Origin: Paralithodes platypus
Taxonomy: Eukaryota > Arthropoda > Malacostraca > Decapoda > Lithodidae
Assembly (NCBI GenBank): GCA_032716605.1
Contig: CM064560.1
Coordinates: forward strand, 15,065,297-15,129,296
Direction: 5' to 3'
DNA: 64,000 nucleotides
The translations under genes were made by a program, and so were the position numbers. Shown piece by piece: positions 11,078-22,548 of this stretch. Under the pieces are notes generated by a model. The model ran no database searches. It was not told the origin of the DNA and saw only the letters and a list, made by a program, of their open reading frames with translations. How positions within the stretch are numbered: position 1 is the first letter of the stretch; every line of letters begins with the position of its first letter.

Positions 11078-12190
11078 ATGTCAGAGGAAGGTTCAAAACC
11101 CTCCATTACGGCTTTCTGCCCGGAAACTATGGACATCACGACGTACCTAGAAATAATAATGCCTACAATCGCCATGAATGATCCCGAAGCTAAACGTACC
11201 TCCATCTTGCTTTCTAACATAGGTTTTCGAGTGTATTCTCGTTTAACCGAGACCGTGACCACCGAAACACCATGGGATGACTTAAAGCAGTTAATCATCA
11301 CCACCTTGCAACCCTCAATGGGCCGCGTCCCCGCCCTAGATTAACTTTACAATATATTTTCCTCTATAGGGGATTTTGACGACTCCTTGCATAAGCTATG
11401 CAAGTGTACGCAGTGCCTACCCCACAGTATCCGCTGAACGCATAAATGAAGTCGTGTTCGACAACCTAATCAGAATCGTGCCAAGTCATTAAATACACTA
11501 CTTCACTGTTCACGAAACCACCACCCCAACTGCAAATTTTGTCACCAATCGGAAACTCTTGACCAATGCCCAGGGGACCCCCAATCAAATTTGTGCCCTC
11601 AGCCACACCCCCAAGCATCCCTAACAGGCCAAAATCAATCCAGGGCCCCAGACCCACCAAGCTAAGCCTTCTGCACCTACTTCTGCTACACCCTCCCTGC
11701 ACCCATACAATGTTGCCTATCAAGCTCAGCGTTCCGCACCTACTTCTGCTACGTCCCCCCTCCACCCATACAATGTTGCCCCGACAAACCCCCTCCCATA
11801 TAGCCCCTCACCCCCACTGCTTCCCCAATATGCCCCGAGGAACGACCCATATGCACCCCGTAAAATTGTAGGAATTTTCTCCATATTCAAATAAATGTCC
11901 CATCCAGACTTGGCGAGCTCGTAACCAAACACAATCAAACCCTCCCCCAACCACTTCACAAATCAACAATCTATGTATCCGTATCAACCCCGATCCAACC
12001 AATACCAGTCAAACCATTACCGCGGGCGTCGCCCATACCGCCACCATTCACGAAATCCCCGACGACTGGCCTTGACTGAGGCGGGCCACCAAGACTCCCA
12101 CGACCTCCCTCAATACCCCTCCCCAGCACCACCACCCGACCCTCAGACCTCCATCCCCCAGTCCTCTCGCCGATTACGAGATGGATTTTT
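11078..12190 (+). pseudogene. Gypsy element A gag, decayed
   Basis: An ATG at 11078 opens 88 codons (start MSEEGSKPSITAFCP, ending at the TAA at 11342). The sequence then continues in broken frames rich in Pro, Thr and His to about 12190. The Gag-like helical segment (MDITTYLEIIMPTIAMND, then SRLTETVTTETPWDDL) and the position between primer-binding site and protease identify it; the sequence alone is weak. No intact zinc knuckle is seen. Confidence 0.5.
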
Positions 12191-12194
12191 AGTC

Positions 12195-12610
12195 ACACCC
12201 CCAACACCTTTCCAGGTTGCGGGGTTCCAGTCGTTGATCCATGAACCACCCATATACCACAAGTTGAAGCTCGATGGGTTACCAGTTCGCCTGCTCGTAT
12301 ATACAGGCGCCGTACGTTCTTCCCTTTGCACTCATTTTTACAAGCGATTATGCCACAAATTTGGCCCAATACAACCGTCATCACTGACGCTCATCGGTGC
12401 CGGAAATACACCGTTACAAATACGGGGGGGGGGAAACTTACCCCGTCACCATTACACTTCTCCACGGCTTCGTTGTGTTAGACGCGCACGCCGACACATA
12501 CAACGGGTACCTTGGGTTAGATCTGCTACAAATATTGAATGCGCAAATTGATTGCAAACATCGACGCTTACAATTCGAAGCCCAACCTCAGATACCACAC
12601 CTCATTGCCC
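12195..12610 (+). pseudogene. Gypsy element A aspartic protease, catalytic Asp lost
   Basis: Retropepsin-like region. The active-site motif reads LLVYTGAVRS, where DTGA is expected, so the catalytic Asp is replaced by Tyr. About 90 codons later, in the next frame, comes YLGLDLLQ, the usual second half. A G-run near 12422-12431 marks the frameshift. Protease function is clearly lost. Confidence 0.7.
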
Positions 12611-12944
12611 ATGCCACCAAGGACGACGCCATATCAATTCACCCACATCATCAAGCTTGGATACCTATTAACCGCCCCGTCAATGTGCCCCTAGTGTTCT
12701 CCCCTGCCTCTCACATTTCACCAAACTGCTTAACCTCCCCCGCTTTTCTGTCCCCGTCCATGAACTTTCTAACATTTGCAAACATTTCCAACCACCCCAT
12801 CAGCCTCCTGAAGGGCCTGTTGATGGGAGAGCTGGAAACGTTTTACGATGTGATCTTCCCTACTACATCCTCCCAGAAACACCCGCCTTACCATCAATAC
12901 CACAATATCTTTCCCGCCATCACCAACAAGCCTCACAATAGGTA

Positions 12945-13890
12945 TTGCTATCCTTTCAGGATATATTTTCACAAACCCCAGACGACATTGGCCAAACTAA
13001 GGTCTTCAACCACCCCATACACACTACAGGTGCCGCCATCAGGCAGTCCCTACGGCGGAAGAACCCAATTCAGCGCCGCGAAGAAGAAAGAAAAGTCAGA
13101 GAAATGTTAGATGCGGGACTAGTAAACCCCTCCACCAGCCCTTGGTCTTCACCTGTCGTGCTAGTAAAGACAAAGGACGGCTCCCTGTAGTTCTGCATCG
13201 ATTAGTTCCAGTTGAATGACATAACAGTTGAAGACGCTACGCCCCTGCCTCGCATAGAAGACTCCCTTGATTATTTACACGGAAGACGCAATTTTTCTAC
13301 CTTCGACTTGCAAGCCGGGTACTGGGAGGTACCTGTACACCCTGACCACACACAAAATATTGCTTTCTTTACGAGCAGCGGCAGGCACTATGAACTCAAC
13401 GTACTATCCTTCGGCCTATGTAATGGCCCCGCTATTTTTTCCAAATTAATTGATTCCGTCCTTCAAGGCCTCACCTGGGAAACCTGCCTATCGTATCTAG
13501 ACGACGCTTTCGTTTTCGCCAGCTCATATGAAGAACACCTCACCCGCCTCAAGGATGTTTTTATGCAGATATGACAAGCCGGGCTAAACTTAAAACCTTC
13601 AAATGTACCCTGGCATGAGACACCATCCCTTACTTAGGACACATAATCTCAAAACAAGGCATTTCACCCAACCCGGACAGACTCACAGCGATCCGAGAAA
13701 TTGAACCACCGCAATCAGTTAAGGGCGTACAATCGTTCCTTGGTTTAGCTTCCTACTACCAGCTTTTCGTTAAAGGCTTCGCGTCCATTGCTAAACCCTT
13801 ACATGAGCTGACACATAAAGACAAGAAATTAGTATGGACAGGGGCCCCCCTGGAAGTGTTCAGCACTCTCAAAGACGCCGATAGTAGCTT
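12945..13890 (+). pseudogene. Gypsy element A reverse transcriptase, decayed
   Basis: Ty3/Gypsy RT in several frames. It starts with PSTSPWSSPVVLVKTKDGSL and has in-frame stops at about 13189 and 13205. Then LHGRRNFSTFDLQAGYWEVP (catalytic Asp in FDLQAGY) and SYLDDAFVFA (the YxDD box) are intact, followed by a stop near 13574 and another after KPSKCTL. The thumb/connection region with FLGLASYYQLF reaches the SINE insertion at 13900. Confidence 0.85.
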
Positions 13891-13899
13891 TTCCAGATT

Positions 13900-14441
13900 T
13901 TTTTTTTTTTTTTTTCTATATTCCAACTTACTTCCTCTCGGGCTGAGAGCCTTAACATTCACCGCTTTACAATGAACAGTGAAGCCCGTGAGGTCTTGTT
14001 CCAGTCTAGGGAGTGAGACATGTGAAGCAGGTAGAGTACAACGAGCACCTGCCATCTTGCCTTCACATTAGGCACGGTGCTCACTCATGGCCCGAAACGA
14101 CCCCATCTCTGAAGCCACCTCGTTCCCGTGTTTCACTGTCTCACCCCCTACACTCGGACTCTCACACTTACACACACAACGCCACCTGTTGAGCAGATAA
14201 CTCATCAGGCATTGCACCCCTATAGCATATTTTAAATATGGGAATATTCATACAGTGCTATTTAATCAGGGAACAATGAGGGTATTTTATTGACATTTCG
14301 GTGGGCTTGTGGTAATGCACTGATACCAGGTACAGCACAAATTCCATCCCAATAATATCTTCCCATTGATACATCGGGATTTGAACCCGGGACCTTTGGA
14401 TTACCAGGCCAGTGGCAAGACCACTCCACCACACCTCCCCT
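13900..14441 (-). mobile_element. tRNA-derived SINE inserted in Gypsy element A
   Basis: A 5-bp target duplication AGATT lies at 13895-13899 and 14442-14446. The minus strand starts with a tRNA-like head: an A-box-like TGGTGGAGTGG at about 14421-14431 and a B box GGTTCAAATCC at about 14377-14387. The body is about 400 bp, with a poly(A) tail (the T-run 13900-13915 on the plus strand). It separates the RT and RNase H regions of element A, so it is younger than A. This is not a free tRNA gene: the head has no complete cloverleaf and is fused to the body. Confidence 0.8.
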
Positions 14442-14446
14442 AGATT

Positions 14447-14850
14447 ACAGTCAACCATTCCGCTTATACACCGACGTGTTTTTAACAGGGATCGGTGCCG
14501 TACTAGCTCAAACCACGGATAATAAAGAAAACATTGTAGTATGCGCCAACCACACACTGACCCAAGCAGAAACCAACTATGCCGCAACAAAAAGAGATCG
14601 CTTAGGGCTAGTATGGGCCCTGCAATATTTCCGGTCATACCTCATGGGTGCCAAGATCACCAACATTATTATGAACCATCATGCTTTACAATGGCTCCAG
14701 ACGTCTCAAACCACGAATGTATTAATAATAAGGTGGCGGGAAACAGTAGAAGAGTTTAATTTCAAAATCACTTATTGGCCAAGGAAACTACACACTAATG
14801 CCGACGCGTTATCTCGCCTACCTACTACCTCTCCTTGCCCCAGGCCACAC
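14447..14850 (+). pseudogene. Gypsy element A RNase H
   Basis: Continues the pol frame beyond the SINE: QPFRLYTDVFLTGIGAVLAQ (where TDAS is usual, so the active-site neighbourhood is altered), then TLTQAETNYAATKRDRLGLV with a Glu-to-Asp-like change. It ends with KLHTNADALSRLP, the typical RNase H terminus. The frame is open here for about 145 codons. Confidence 0.8.
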
Positions 14851-15059
14851 CATATCTCACCCCCACCCGCCGTGCCAGTCATATCTATAACCAACGTTTC
14901 CAGTGGGACATAGACAACAAGCCTGACTGGCTACAGCCAGACAAGGCTCCCACTCTTATACTAATAGGAGATTCTTTCTTTACTGATTCCAGCCACATCG
15001 TATTAAGCCCTGATGAGGCCAAACAAACACTCGCACTCTTTCACTACAGTAACGGTATC

Positions 15060-15780
15060 CACTTGGGTTAGGCCAAACTCTTGCAAGCATTCAAAACAAC
15101 TTAATGGACCCCCCACCCTAACCACCTTGCCAAAACAACCGTAGAATCCTGCCTTGCCTGCACCGGCAGTATAGACACATCACAAACCTCAGGCCCTTCC
15201 GGCACCATCACCGCCACCTTGCCCTGGCATCCCCTATCCCTTAACACAGTAGGCTCCTTCCCCGTATTTAACTCATTTCGTTTTATCCTAACGTTTGTAG
15301 ATACATATTCAAGATTCCTCATCGCGATCACCGTCAAAGATCATAGTGCGAAAACAGTTTCCGATGCTATGCTGAACCATGTTTTCCCCAATTTCGGCCT
15401 ACCCCTGGCCCTACACACAAACAACGCACCAGATCTTTCTGGCCAGATCTGGGCAGCCTTGTAAAAAATGATGGGGTACTCCATTTCTCATTCGTTCACA
15501 TACTGGCCTAAGGGCAACGCCGTCTGCGAAAGAAGCCGCAAGAGCATCAACAACCAGATACGCACAAGACTCCTCACCAACCAGTCAAAAGACTGGCCTA
15601 GTCAACTGAGAATGATCCAGTGGGGGATTAAATTCCACCCCAAAGGAAGACGGCATATCCCCGCACGAAAAAATATTCGGGGTTGCGGATGTTTTACTCC
15701 ACCTTTGCCACTTGATCCGACCCCCAAACCCCCACCGCGGATGCTCACCCCACTGTCACACACAGGAAAGCTAGATTGAA
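15060..15780 (+). pseudogene. Gypsy element A integrase, catalytic residues lost
   Basis: Zinc-finger CxxC remnant (SCLACTGS), then the core: NTVGSFPVFNSFRFILTFVD (first Asp missing), LPLALHTNNAPDLSGQIW (second Asp replaced by Asn), and WPKGNAVCERSRKSINNQI with the Glu kept. An in-frame stop lies near 15463. Not functional. Confidence 0.75.
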
Positions 15781-16451
15781 TCAGTTACAAGCTTGCCAAG
15801 ACCTATCATGGGACAAACAAAAATGAGAGAAACATCAAGATTGGTGACAACGTCATGGTTGCAAATCTACCTCGTCAAAATAAGCTTCAACCCAAATTCA
15901 TTGGTATGTTGACAAGAAGCGAAATCCCAAATGCATAATTATCAAGTAGTCAGCAACTATCACGGAGAGACAAGAAGATTTCGGAATCGCCATGTTAGAA
16001 AGGTACACATTAGCAAACAGACACAACAGCCAACCCCCTAACCACCCCTACAACCCACATATAACCCGGCTGGCCTGCCCGCGCCACCCCCTCCCTCACA
16101 CACCTCCCCCCACCCCTCCCGACCAATTTCCACCTTACCCACACCAATTCCAATTCCCACCCCAACCCCTAAATTCCCCACCTCACCCCAGATATTCACC
16201 ACCACCACAACTTCCGACCCCTCCACCCCCCCCCCATTCATTTACCTCCATGTGCACAAGCCCACATGCCACCGCACAACCCACCATCACCCGCCATACC
16301 TCAAACACCCCCACTCTCCTACACTAAATTACCACCTCCTTCTCTTCCACACCCTCTCCCTCCTACCCACAGTCAACCCCACGCATCCCAACCCCAAACC
16401 CCCTCACTTTCTGCCTTCCACCCCTTCACTCGCCACAACCCCAATCTTCAT
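15781..16451 (+). pseudogene. Gypsy element A downstream region, Pro/His-rich
   Basis: After the integrase come a short GPF/chromo-like remnant and a very Pro-rich region (runs of PPPTPP and PPPPPH). It is cut by Gypsy element B at 16452 and continues at 24339 on the far side with the same composition. Confidence 0.5.
16448..16451. repeat. Target-site duplication (left) of Gypsy element B
   Basis: TCAT immediately before the TG of the left LTR. The same four bases follow the right LTR at 24339-24342. Confidence 0.75.
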
Positions 16452-18245
16452 TGTTACGACCGGCACTACGAAATAAACAAGGGCACTTAATAATGGACTA
16501 GATGATAGGCTATATCTGCAACAACGGTACGCTAATTCCAAACCCTCGAACTATTACGTCGGTGAACAAAAACTTAAAATCCTCCAGAGTTAATCTACTG
16601 GATAACGGGGTATCAATTAACTGGGTTTTAGTGCACTTCTACAAAGGCTTTCCGGTGACGGCAAAGCCAACTCACAACAGGAGTACTTACGTTACGAAAA
16701 TGCTCTTAAGTAATAACAATGCTTGAATAAACTATCATAAGATTTAATAAAGGAATATATGCTTACGTTAACTTTAGTGTGAGTCTGTACTCAACACTAA
16801 ACTCTTCAATGCTCTATGAAAACACTGGAAGTCTAGTCCTACAGCAAACAGATATGGAATCTTCTGAAAAGGTCTGATGCTCTAAGATGCTCGTCAATAT
16901 AGAACAGAAATAATGCAGGGGCAGGACACCAAAGCGTGTATCTTAAATACACCAATAAGTAGGATACATATATATAACAAGGGAGTGCAACAACTCTGTG
17001 ATAGCACTAATAATAGCCACTCAATAACAGTACTTCCTTAGCCAATGTAACAGCCAAACTGGGTTGTGCACTATGCATCAACCTAGGCTAAAATAAGGCG
17101 TGAATAATTCCTAAAGCATACACAATTAAATGTAATAAACACAATGCTGTCTTTCTCACTAATAAAGTCTAGCAGTGGCATAAAAGGTATCAGGAAACTA
17201 GGCAGAGCGCAAGCATGCTCGTAGCCTACTGTCTCCCTTTGAACAGATTTCCCTTATGTTACGTTAAGTGACTTGTAGGCTCTCTTGGTAAGTCCAGATC
17301 TCAAGTATCTGGTCTTACCCTGGCACTCCACAAAGGTCAACAAAATGAGGTAGCAAGCATACAGGTAAGAGTAGGCAAAAGCCCTTCTCCTGTATACTGC
17401 TACACTCACAAAGGAAAAATATGCACAAGGGTTACAGACTACCTAGCTTCGTCGAAGTCGTACAGGCTCTGACTTGCCACATACATAACTCAGACAACGA
17501 CTAAATTTACCCTCCACTGTCTAGCATTAAATAGTAGGAAAGAACAACTCAATAATTAGAAGCACCCCAATACTATGATACCATGTGACTATGACTCTAA
17601 TAATCACTAAAGCTAGTGCAAACATATATGGAGAACTGGTGCTGGTAATACGACTGGCCGACTATGGAAGTCGTATGCAGAACCAGAAGGGATAAGTAAT
17701 TGAATAAAGATGAGAAGTATGAAAAAGAAGAAGTTCAGAGAGAGAAACAGTAGTACAGGGGGTTAGATTTGGGGACAGATTGCAAAGGACATGTAGGACC
17801 AAGCACGTTATGCCAAGCTCTGCAGGAGACACGTGAGTAGGAGCCCCCAAGCACTAACAAAGACCGCGGCACCCAATCACAGACGACTACGTCATGAGGA
17901 GCAGGCGTCATATGACGCGCCAGGCCCGCCGGCCAATCACGAGCGTGGGAAACTCCTCCCGAGTGAGGGAGTCACACGTACTGTATATACACATGCACAT
18001 ATTACCACCTCGCTGCTCGCTCTCTTTCTCCCTACAACTTCACACAACATATCTTATATTCTATCAATGATGTAAAATACTTCCAAGTGTCACAGACAAG
18101 AATAAAGACCACCACTGATCTGTCTGTGACAACATGAACTTTATGAAAGAAAGAACATCGTTCTACGATTATTGTAGCCCATTTCACTGCCCTGGCGAGC
18201 GCTAGCGAGTTACGAGTGCATTCTGGCAAGCTGGCCAGCGTAACA
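16452..18245 (-). repeat. 3' LTR (element orientation) of Gypsy element B
   Basis: 1794 bp, a direct copy of 22549-24338, with TG...CA ends. No reading frame in it is real. Confidence 0.92.
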
Positions 18246-18599
18246 CCCCGCCCAAGATGTGGGACATTTCAGCCTCAGGTGAACTCTACATCTGACCAGA
18301 CAGAATGCCCACCAAACCCGCATCACCCAGCTACTCTCCTAAGTTGTGAAAACAAGGCACGATCACAAACATAAAACACTTCATTATGAAAAAAAAAAAT
18401 CAACACAATACTTCCCCAAAATAATAGCATAATAATAATTATATCACGCTCAACAGCAAGCTTCACCAAGCCTAGCCTACTAAGACAACAACTCAGAGTG
18501 TCTTAGATTCTTGCTGTAATATACTGCACTTATATACTATCAAAAAGAAAGAGTTTTTATGTGAGGTTTTTATATTTTTTAATAGTGTTTTTGGCGGCT

Positions 18600-18960
18600 T
18601 TGCACTACAGGGGCAAGCCTAATCTTTCTCCACTCTCAAACAAACACAGACTGAACGGCGAGGGTTCTCCTTCAAACATACCCTCCCATGACAAACAATC
18701 AGCCAGAACATTATCAGTGGCCTTAACATGCCACACATCCAACTTGTGTTCCGGCAGCAAAACAACACCTGACACTGATAAACTGCCCAGTCCATCACAA
18801 GACTGGCACTTCTCTTCGCTCTCTCCGGCAACGGGGCTTGCCAATAACCTTTCACTATTTCCACCTTAGTGATAAACGAGGCAGCTCCGATGCGGTCTAT
18901 GGGGTCGTCAACTCTGGGTAATGGATAGGCGTCTGTCAGGGATAATGCACCAACACTCTT
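18600..18960 (-). pseudogene. Gypsy element B: RT start fused to RNase H end by deletion
   Basis: On the minus strand a piece of the RT palm (KVEIVKGYWQAPL, corresponding to the catalytic D-x-x-x-G-Y-W-Q box, with Asp replaced by Glu) runs within about 40 codons into LDVWHVKATDNVLADCLSWE, the C-terminal end of RNase H. The YxDD box and most of RNase H are gone. The junction lies near 18780-18800. A frameshift separates the two parts. Confidence 0.75.
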
Positions 18961-20880
18961 TCAAACAACACAACCACGGATCTTGCCACTCAACTCAGGT
19001 TGCAAACTCATTGGCAACGGCCACTCACGATATCCTTTATCCCTCAGACCCTTCTCCAACATGAAGTCTAGGTTTGCGTTCACGACAGGCTGTTGAGCAG
19101 AATTTATACGGTAGGGAGCCAATTTGAGCCTTGCACTGTCTCCAGCCTCCATGTCGGATTCTACCCCGTACATCAGGCCTGGAGAATCAACAAACTTGCC
19201 GACGTACTGCCACAGCCTAGTAAACAACTTCTCTTGGCACTCAGGAACAAGAGATTGCAACTTATCTCGAAGAACAACATGCCTAGTGCCCTCCCACAAC
19301 CCACCCGGGACCATAGTTTCTACACTATAGTCTCCCTCCTTCTCCACTTTTGTTCCTAGAACAGCCAGGTCATGAGAGGGACAATCTGTACCACCTGTGC
19401 AGTCAGTCCCATAGTTCATAATTGCTAAGGCTTCCCCGCCGATACCGTACATGCGCACCCCCGCATTCCTTGCGACTACACCTGCCGGCGCAGCATCACC
19501 GCCTTCAGCGACACGGCCAGATACAGTCGGTCTATGGTAGGGCTGTTGCATTCGACTAGAGCAGCATTGGGAGGCTATGCAACGACCGGGCGCATCCACT
19601 CCACAGCCAACCTCACCAATCTGCTCAATGTCCTGATTCTGACCACCACCCTTAGGAGCCATGGGTCGACCCTGACCTGACAACCATGTCAAAGCCTCGT
19701 CGCCCACCTTGAACCACTGAAGCAACGAGGCCAACGGTTTGCTAACACTCAAGTGACCTGCCAGCGGAACATCGTGCACCGCATGAGTTGTGAGGCCTGG
19801 GTGCTCGGCACAAACAGTGGGGTATGAACCGAGCAGGTGCTGGAGCGCTGCACACTGATGCTCAGGCAGGTGCTCAAGCGCTTCCACAGCCACCTGACTC
19901 GTGTCCCCCGCCCACTGCTCCACCGAGACATGACAATCCCAACTTTCCTCCACCTGTGCCCCACTGCCCCCCTCTCCTTCTCCACCTTGGCCGCTGCAGA
20001 CCAACACAAGGACAGTAGGCTGTTCAGGTGGTTGCCTCACAAACTCATTTAACAGGTTCACATGACATGCTTCCCCGTCCTCGTCGAGTTCAATAGCCCC
20101 GTTCCCACAACTCTCAAGACTAAGTTGCACCTGGGAATTACTCTGTCGCGGAGTGCCATCACGCCCTACCATGTCACTAGGGGGGACAGGTTCTGGGGCC
20201 ACTCCGGAGCTTAACTTTGGTGCAAGTACCGAGTCACCAAGGAGTGTCGCTGGGTCCAAACTCTCAACCCGACCACCAGCCTCGACTTTCTCCTTCCGAC
20301 CCTTCCTCCGCTGGTCTAAAACTTGGGTACTAGGCTGTGACACCTGAGCGGACTGAGATCTCTCGAGCCCCTCTTGCCCCTCCCTACTCGTGTCGGCCGC
20401 CCTCTCGGCAACGACTAAGGTTGGAACCTCGGAAGTGAGCGCAAAGTCGTTACCGAGAAGGAGGTCGACCCCCTCAACTGGCAACTTCTCCACAACACCC
20501 ACATCCAACTCCCGTGTCACACCGTCCACCTCAAGCTCCACTCTGACCAGCGCGTAAGACCGCGTAGCATTGATACCTTGAACCACCACAACCCGAGCCG
20601 CGTTAATAGGCTTGCCAGTGAAGTTCTTAACAAGTGTCTGGGAAGCGCCCGTATCATGCAGCAACTCAAGCCTATGCTCCACACCAACCCCCCTCAGAGT
20701 GCCGTGCCCCCTATGACCACAAAAAGCATCTTGGACGGGTGACGAGCCCTCCTGCTGCTTCTGCACCGACTGTGACTTCGCAACCGACATATTACCCCAG
20801 GCAAACGCGGAAGACCTCAAAGACACACCGATGATGCTCACTAGTGACACCACTGCTGTAGGCGGTGTGCTCGGACATGA
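18961..20880 (-). CDS. Gypsy element B protease and RT N-terminus (long open frame)
   Basis: A long open minus-strand frame of about 640 codons. Near residue 75 is ELLHDTGASQTLV, an intact DTGA active site of a retropepsin, followed by VDLLLGNDF, the flap-distal motif. A long low-complexity linker rich in Glu, Gly, Ser and Gln follows. The C-terminal 100 residues (FTRLWQYVGKFVDSPGL, then LKLAPYRINSAQQPVVNANL) are the RT fingers start. It follows a zinc knuckle that holds a TAG stop (20896-20898), so a gag-pol readthrough or mutation is implied. It ends where the pol deletion begins. Openness over this length suggests relatively recent decay. Confidence 0.75.
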   Translation of the reverse strand, partial: SCPSTPPTAVVSLVSIIGVSLRSSAFAWGNMSVAKSQSVQKQQEGSSPVQDAFCGHRGHGTLRGVGVEHRLELLHDTGASQTLVKNFTGKPINAARVVVVQGINATRSYALVRVELEVDGVTRELDVGVVEKLPVEGVDLLLGNDFALTSEVPTLVVAERAADTSREGQEGLERSQSAQVSQPSTQVLDQRRKGRKEKVEAGGRVESLDPATLLGDSVLAPKLSSGVAPEPVPPSDMVGRDGTPRQSNSQVQLSLESCGNGAIELDEDGEACHVNLLNEFVRQPPEQPTVLVLVCSGQGGEGEGGSGAQVEESWDCHVSVEQWAGDTSQVAVEALEHLPEHQCAALQHLLGSYPTVCAEHPGLTTHAVHDVPLAGHLSVSKPLASLLQWFKVGDEALTWLSGQGRPMAPKGGGQNQDIEQIGEVGCGVDAPGRCIASQCCSSRMQQPYHRPTVSGRVAEGGDAAPAGVVARNAGVRMYGIGGEALAIMNYGTDCTGGTDCPSHDLAVLGTKVEKEGDYSVETMVPGGLWEGTRHVVLRDKLQSLVPECQEKLFTRLWQYVGKFVDSPGLMYGVESDMEAGDSARLKLAPYRINSAQQPVVNANLDFMLEKGLRDKGYREWPLPMSLQPELSGKIRGCVV

Positions 20881-20925
20881 GCGCACAATATGCCCCTACT
20901 CATGACACTTGAAACACTCCACTTC
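20880..20925 (-). pseudogene. Gypsy element B zinc knuckle with internal stop
   Basis: The minus strand reads CFKCHE, stop (TAG), GHIVRSC, i.e. a CCHC knuckle with the stop at the position before the conserved Gly-His. A stop exactly between gag and pol suits suppression, but in an element missing pol it could equally be a mutation. Confidence 0.65.
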
Positions 20926-20969
20926 GCTCTTGGACTTCCTCTGAGGTGAGGAAGGGCCCTGGCCTTTCT

Positions 20970-21476
20970 TTAACGGGAAGGGTTCGACTTGGGTTCATAA
21001 TTGGAAACAGTACTCTTAAATGGATAATTAGTTGTGTCATTAATTCGGGGGGGTGGAGTGGTACGCCCCTGGTTACCTGCCTCAGCTCTCTGTGCAGACC
21101 CACACCCACGAATCAATGACACCCTAAGGTCAGCCAGCTCAGCCGCCTTCTGCAGAGTTTTTGGTTGCTTTTCTTTCAGGTTAAGAGTCAAGTCACTGCC
21201 AGCACATTTAAAAAATTGTTCCAGCAACACTAATTGCTTTACTGAATCAAAAGTAGTTGCCTTCTCCGACCTCAACCAATTTTCAAATGCATCTGACAGC
21301 TCTCTAGCGTGTTCCTGGAAAGTACTCTCCTTTCTTTTTGGAACCGCCCTAAACTTCAGCCTATAGGTCTCTGGCTGTAGCTCATACGCCCTCAGGACAA
21401 CCTCTTTCAACAACTCATAATTCACACAGGAATCTAGGGGCAAAGCATCATACACGTTGAGTGCTTTCCCTGTCAA
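20970..21476 (-). CDS. Gypsy element B Gag, SCAN-like domain
   Basis: 168 codons on the minus strand. Residues about 1-110 (MTGKALNVYDALP, then YELLKEVVLRAYELQPETYR, FQEHARELSDAFENWL, VLLEQFFKCAGSDL) match the helical SCAN-like capsid C-terminal domain found in the Gypsy lineage from which vertebrate SCAN domains derive. It mediates Gag multimerisation. The upstream frame ends LVPVFDELGVTGFFLRFEKK, the segment that normally precedes it, so a frameshift at about 21500 splits Gag in two. Confidence 0.7.
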   Translation of the reverse strand: MTGKALNVYDALPLDSCVNYELLKEVVLRAYELQPETYRLKFRAVPKRKESTFQEHARELSDAFENWLRSEKATTFDSVKQLVLLEQFFKCAGSDLTLNLKEKQPKTLQKAAELADLRVSLIRGCGSAQRAEAGNQGRTTPPPRINDTTNYPFKSTVSNYEPKSNPSR

Positions 21477-21527
21477 TCGTGAAGAAACAAGGGCTGCCTA
21501 CTTCTCCTCAGGCCATTGGTGCTCCTG

Positions 21528-22322
21528 TCACTTTTTCTCGAACCGGAGAAAAAATCCGGTAACTCCTAACTCATCAAACACTGGAACCAACTTTAGTAGA
21601 TGCGACAGGGACTGGTCATGGGCTCGACCCCCCTGGACGACCCGGTTCCTCGTCACCTCTACACGAGTTTTCTCTAGGTCAATATCGGCACAATACCTTG
21701 CAGACTCAGCCTGATACCTATACTTGAGCTCAGACTCATGCTTTCGTTGCTCGAGCTCAACCCTCTGCTGCTTGAGCTCAGTCTGTTGCTTAAGTTTGGC
21801 GAGCTCGAGCTGAAGCAGCATCTCGGGAGACAAACCCTGAGGAGGGGGTGCTACTATTGGGGACCCACCCCGTGAATCACCTAGAGGCACACCCAACCGC
21901 CAGCGGGCATCGGCCTGCGGGAACATACCCGGCTCCGGAGCCCGAGGGGGCGCCATGATAGGAGTCGAGTGGAATGGGGGCTAGGCCGAAGGTGCCCCAG
22001 CTCCCGCTCCACCCGAAGCCCCATGCACCCCACCGAGCACACAGGTAACCAGCTCACCTCTCGACAAACCGCTAGTACCGGGAAACCCTAAGACCGTGGC
22101 TACACACTGCAGCCCGTACCGGTCTAGCCCCGACACACGATCCGCTGACACAGGCTCCACCAAAAAAATCCGAGCATCCTCCTGATTGTTCACCACCCGA
22201 ACGCCGTTAAACAACTCCACATTCTCCACCTCCTCGCCTTCCTCTTGCACTGTGCCCTCACTATGCTCAGACCCGTCCAGTGACATGATGGAGTCAACAA
22301 CAAAAATTCTCAGTAAAGACAA
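21528..22322 (-). pseudogene. Gypsy element B Gag N-terminal region
   Basis: Two minus-strand frames (22322 to 21981, then 21956 to 21528). The first is acidic; its last 40 residues are rich in Gly and Ala. The second has a Pro-rich start and then a strong coiled coil (MLLQLELAKLKQQTELKQQR followed by further Glu/Gln/Lys heptads) to about residue 110. It ends with the FDELGVTGFFLRFEK segment that leads into the SCAN-like part. A stop between the two frames is compatible with one original Gag. Confidence 0.6.
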
Positions 22323-22527
22323 AAGAAGCCAAACTTTCGCATAGCTTTATTCACCAAAAAATATTCGAAGATGTTTTTGAGTGCAATACTAGGTCACCAA
22401 TATCTCCAACAAGTTCTATATATATCCTCAAAACAATGTCTACTGCCAACAATGCGAGAAATAAATTCAACCCCAAATGGCAATAAGATTTCTCAAAAAA
22501 AAAAATTGCAATATTCAGTTCACTATA

Positions 22528-22546
22528 TACTGGTCTAAGGTCGCCA
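22528..22546 (-). other. Primer-binding site of Gypsy element B
   Basis: On the minus strand, two bases inside the LTR end, TGGCGACCTTAGACCAGTA. The TGGCGACC start resembles tRNA-Arg-type primer sites of several Gypsy elements (from memory). Confidence 0.55.
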
Positions 22547-22548
22547 TT

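Noticed and set aside
14371..14441. tRNA gene on the minus strand, also 32829-32880
   Set aside because: Only A- and B-box-like heads fused to SINE bodies with tails; no complete cloverleaf.
20153..22000. Plus-strand frames opposite Gypsy B gag and protease
   Set aside because: Shadows of the minus-strand ORFs, with low-complexity composition.
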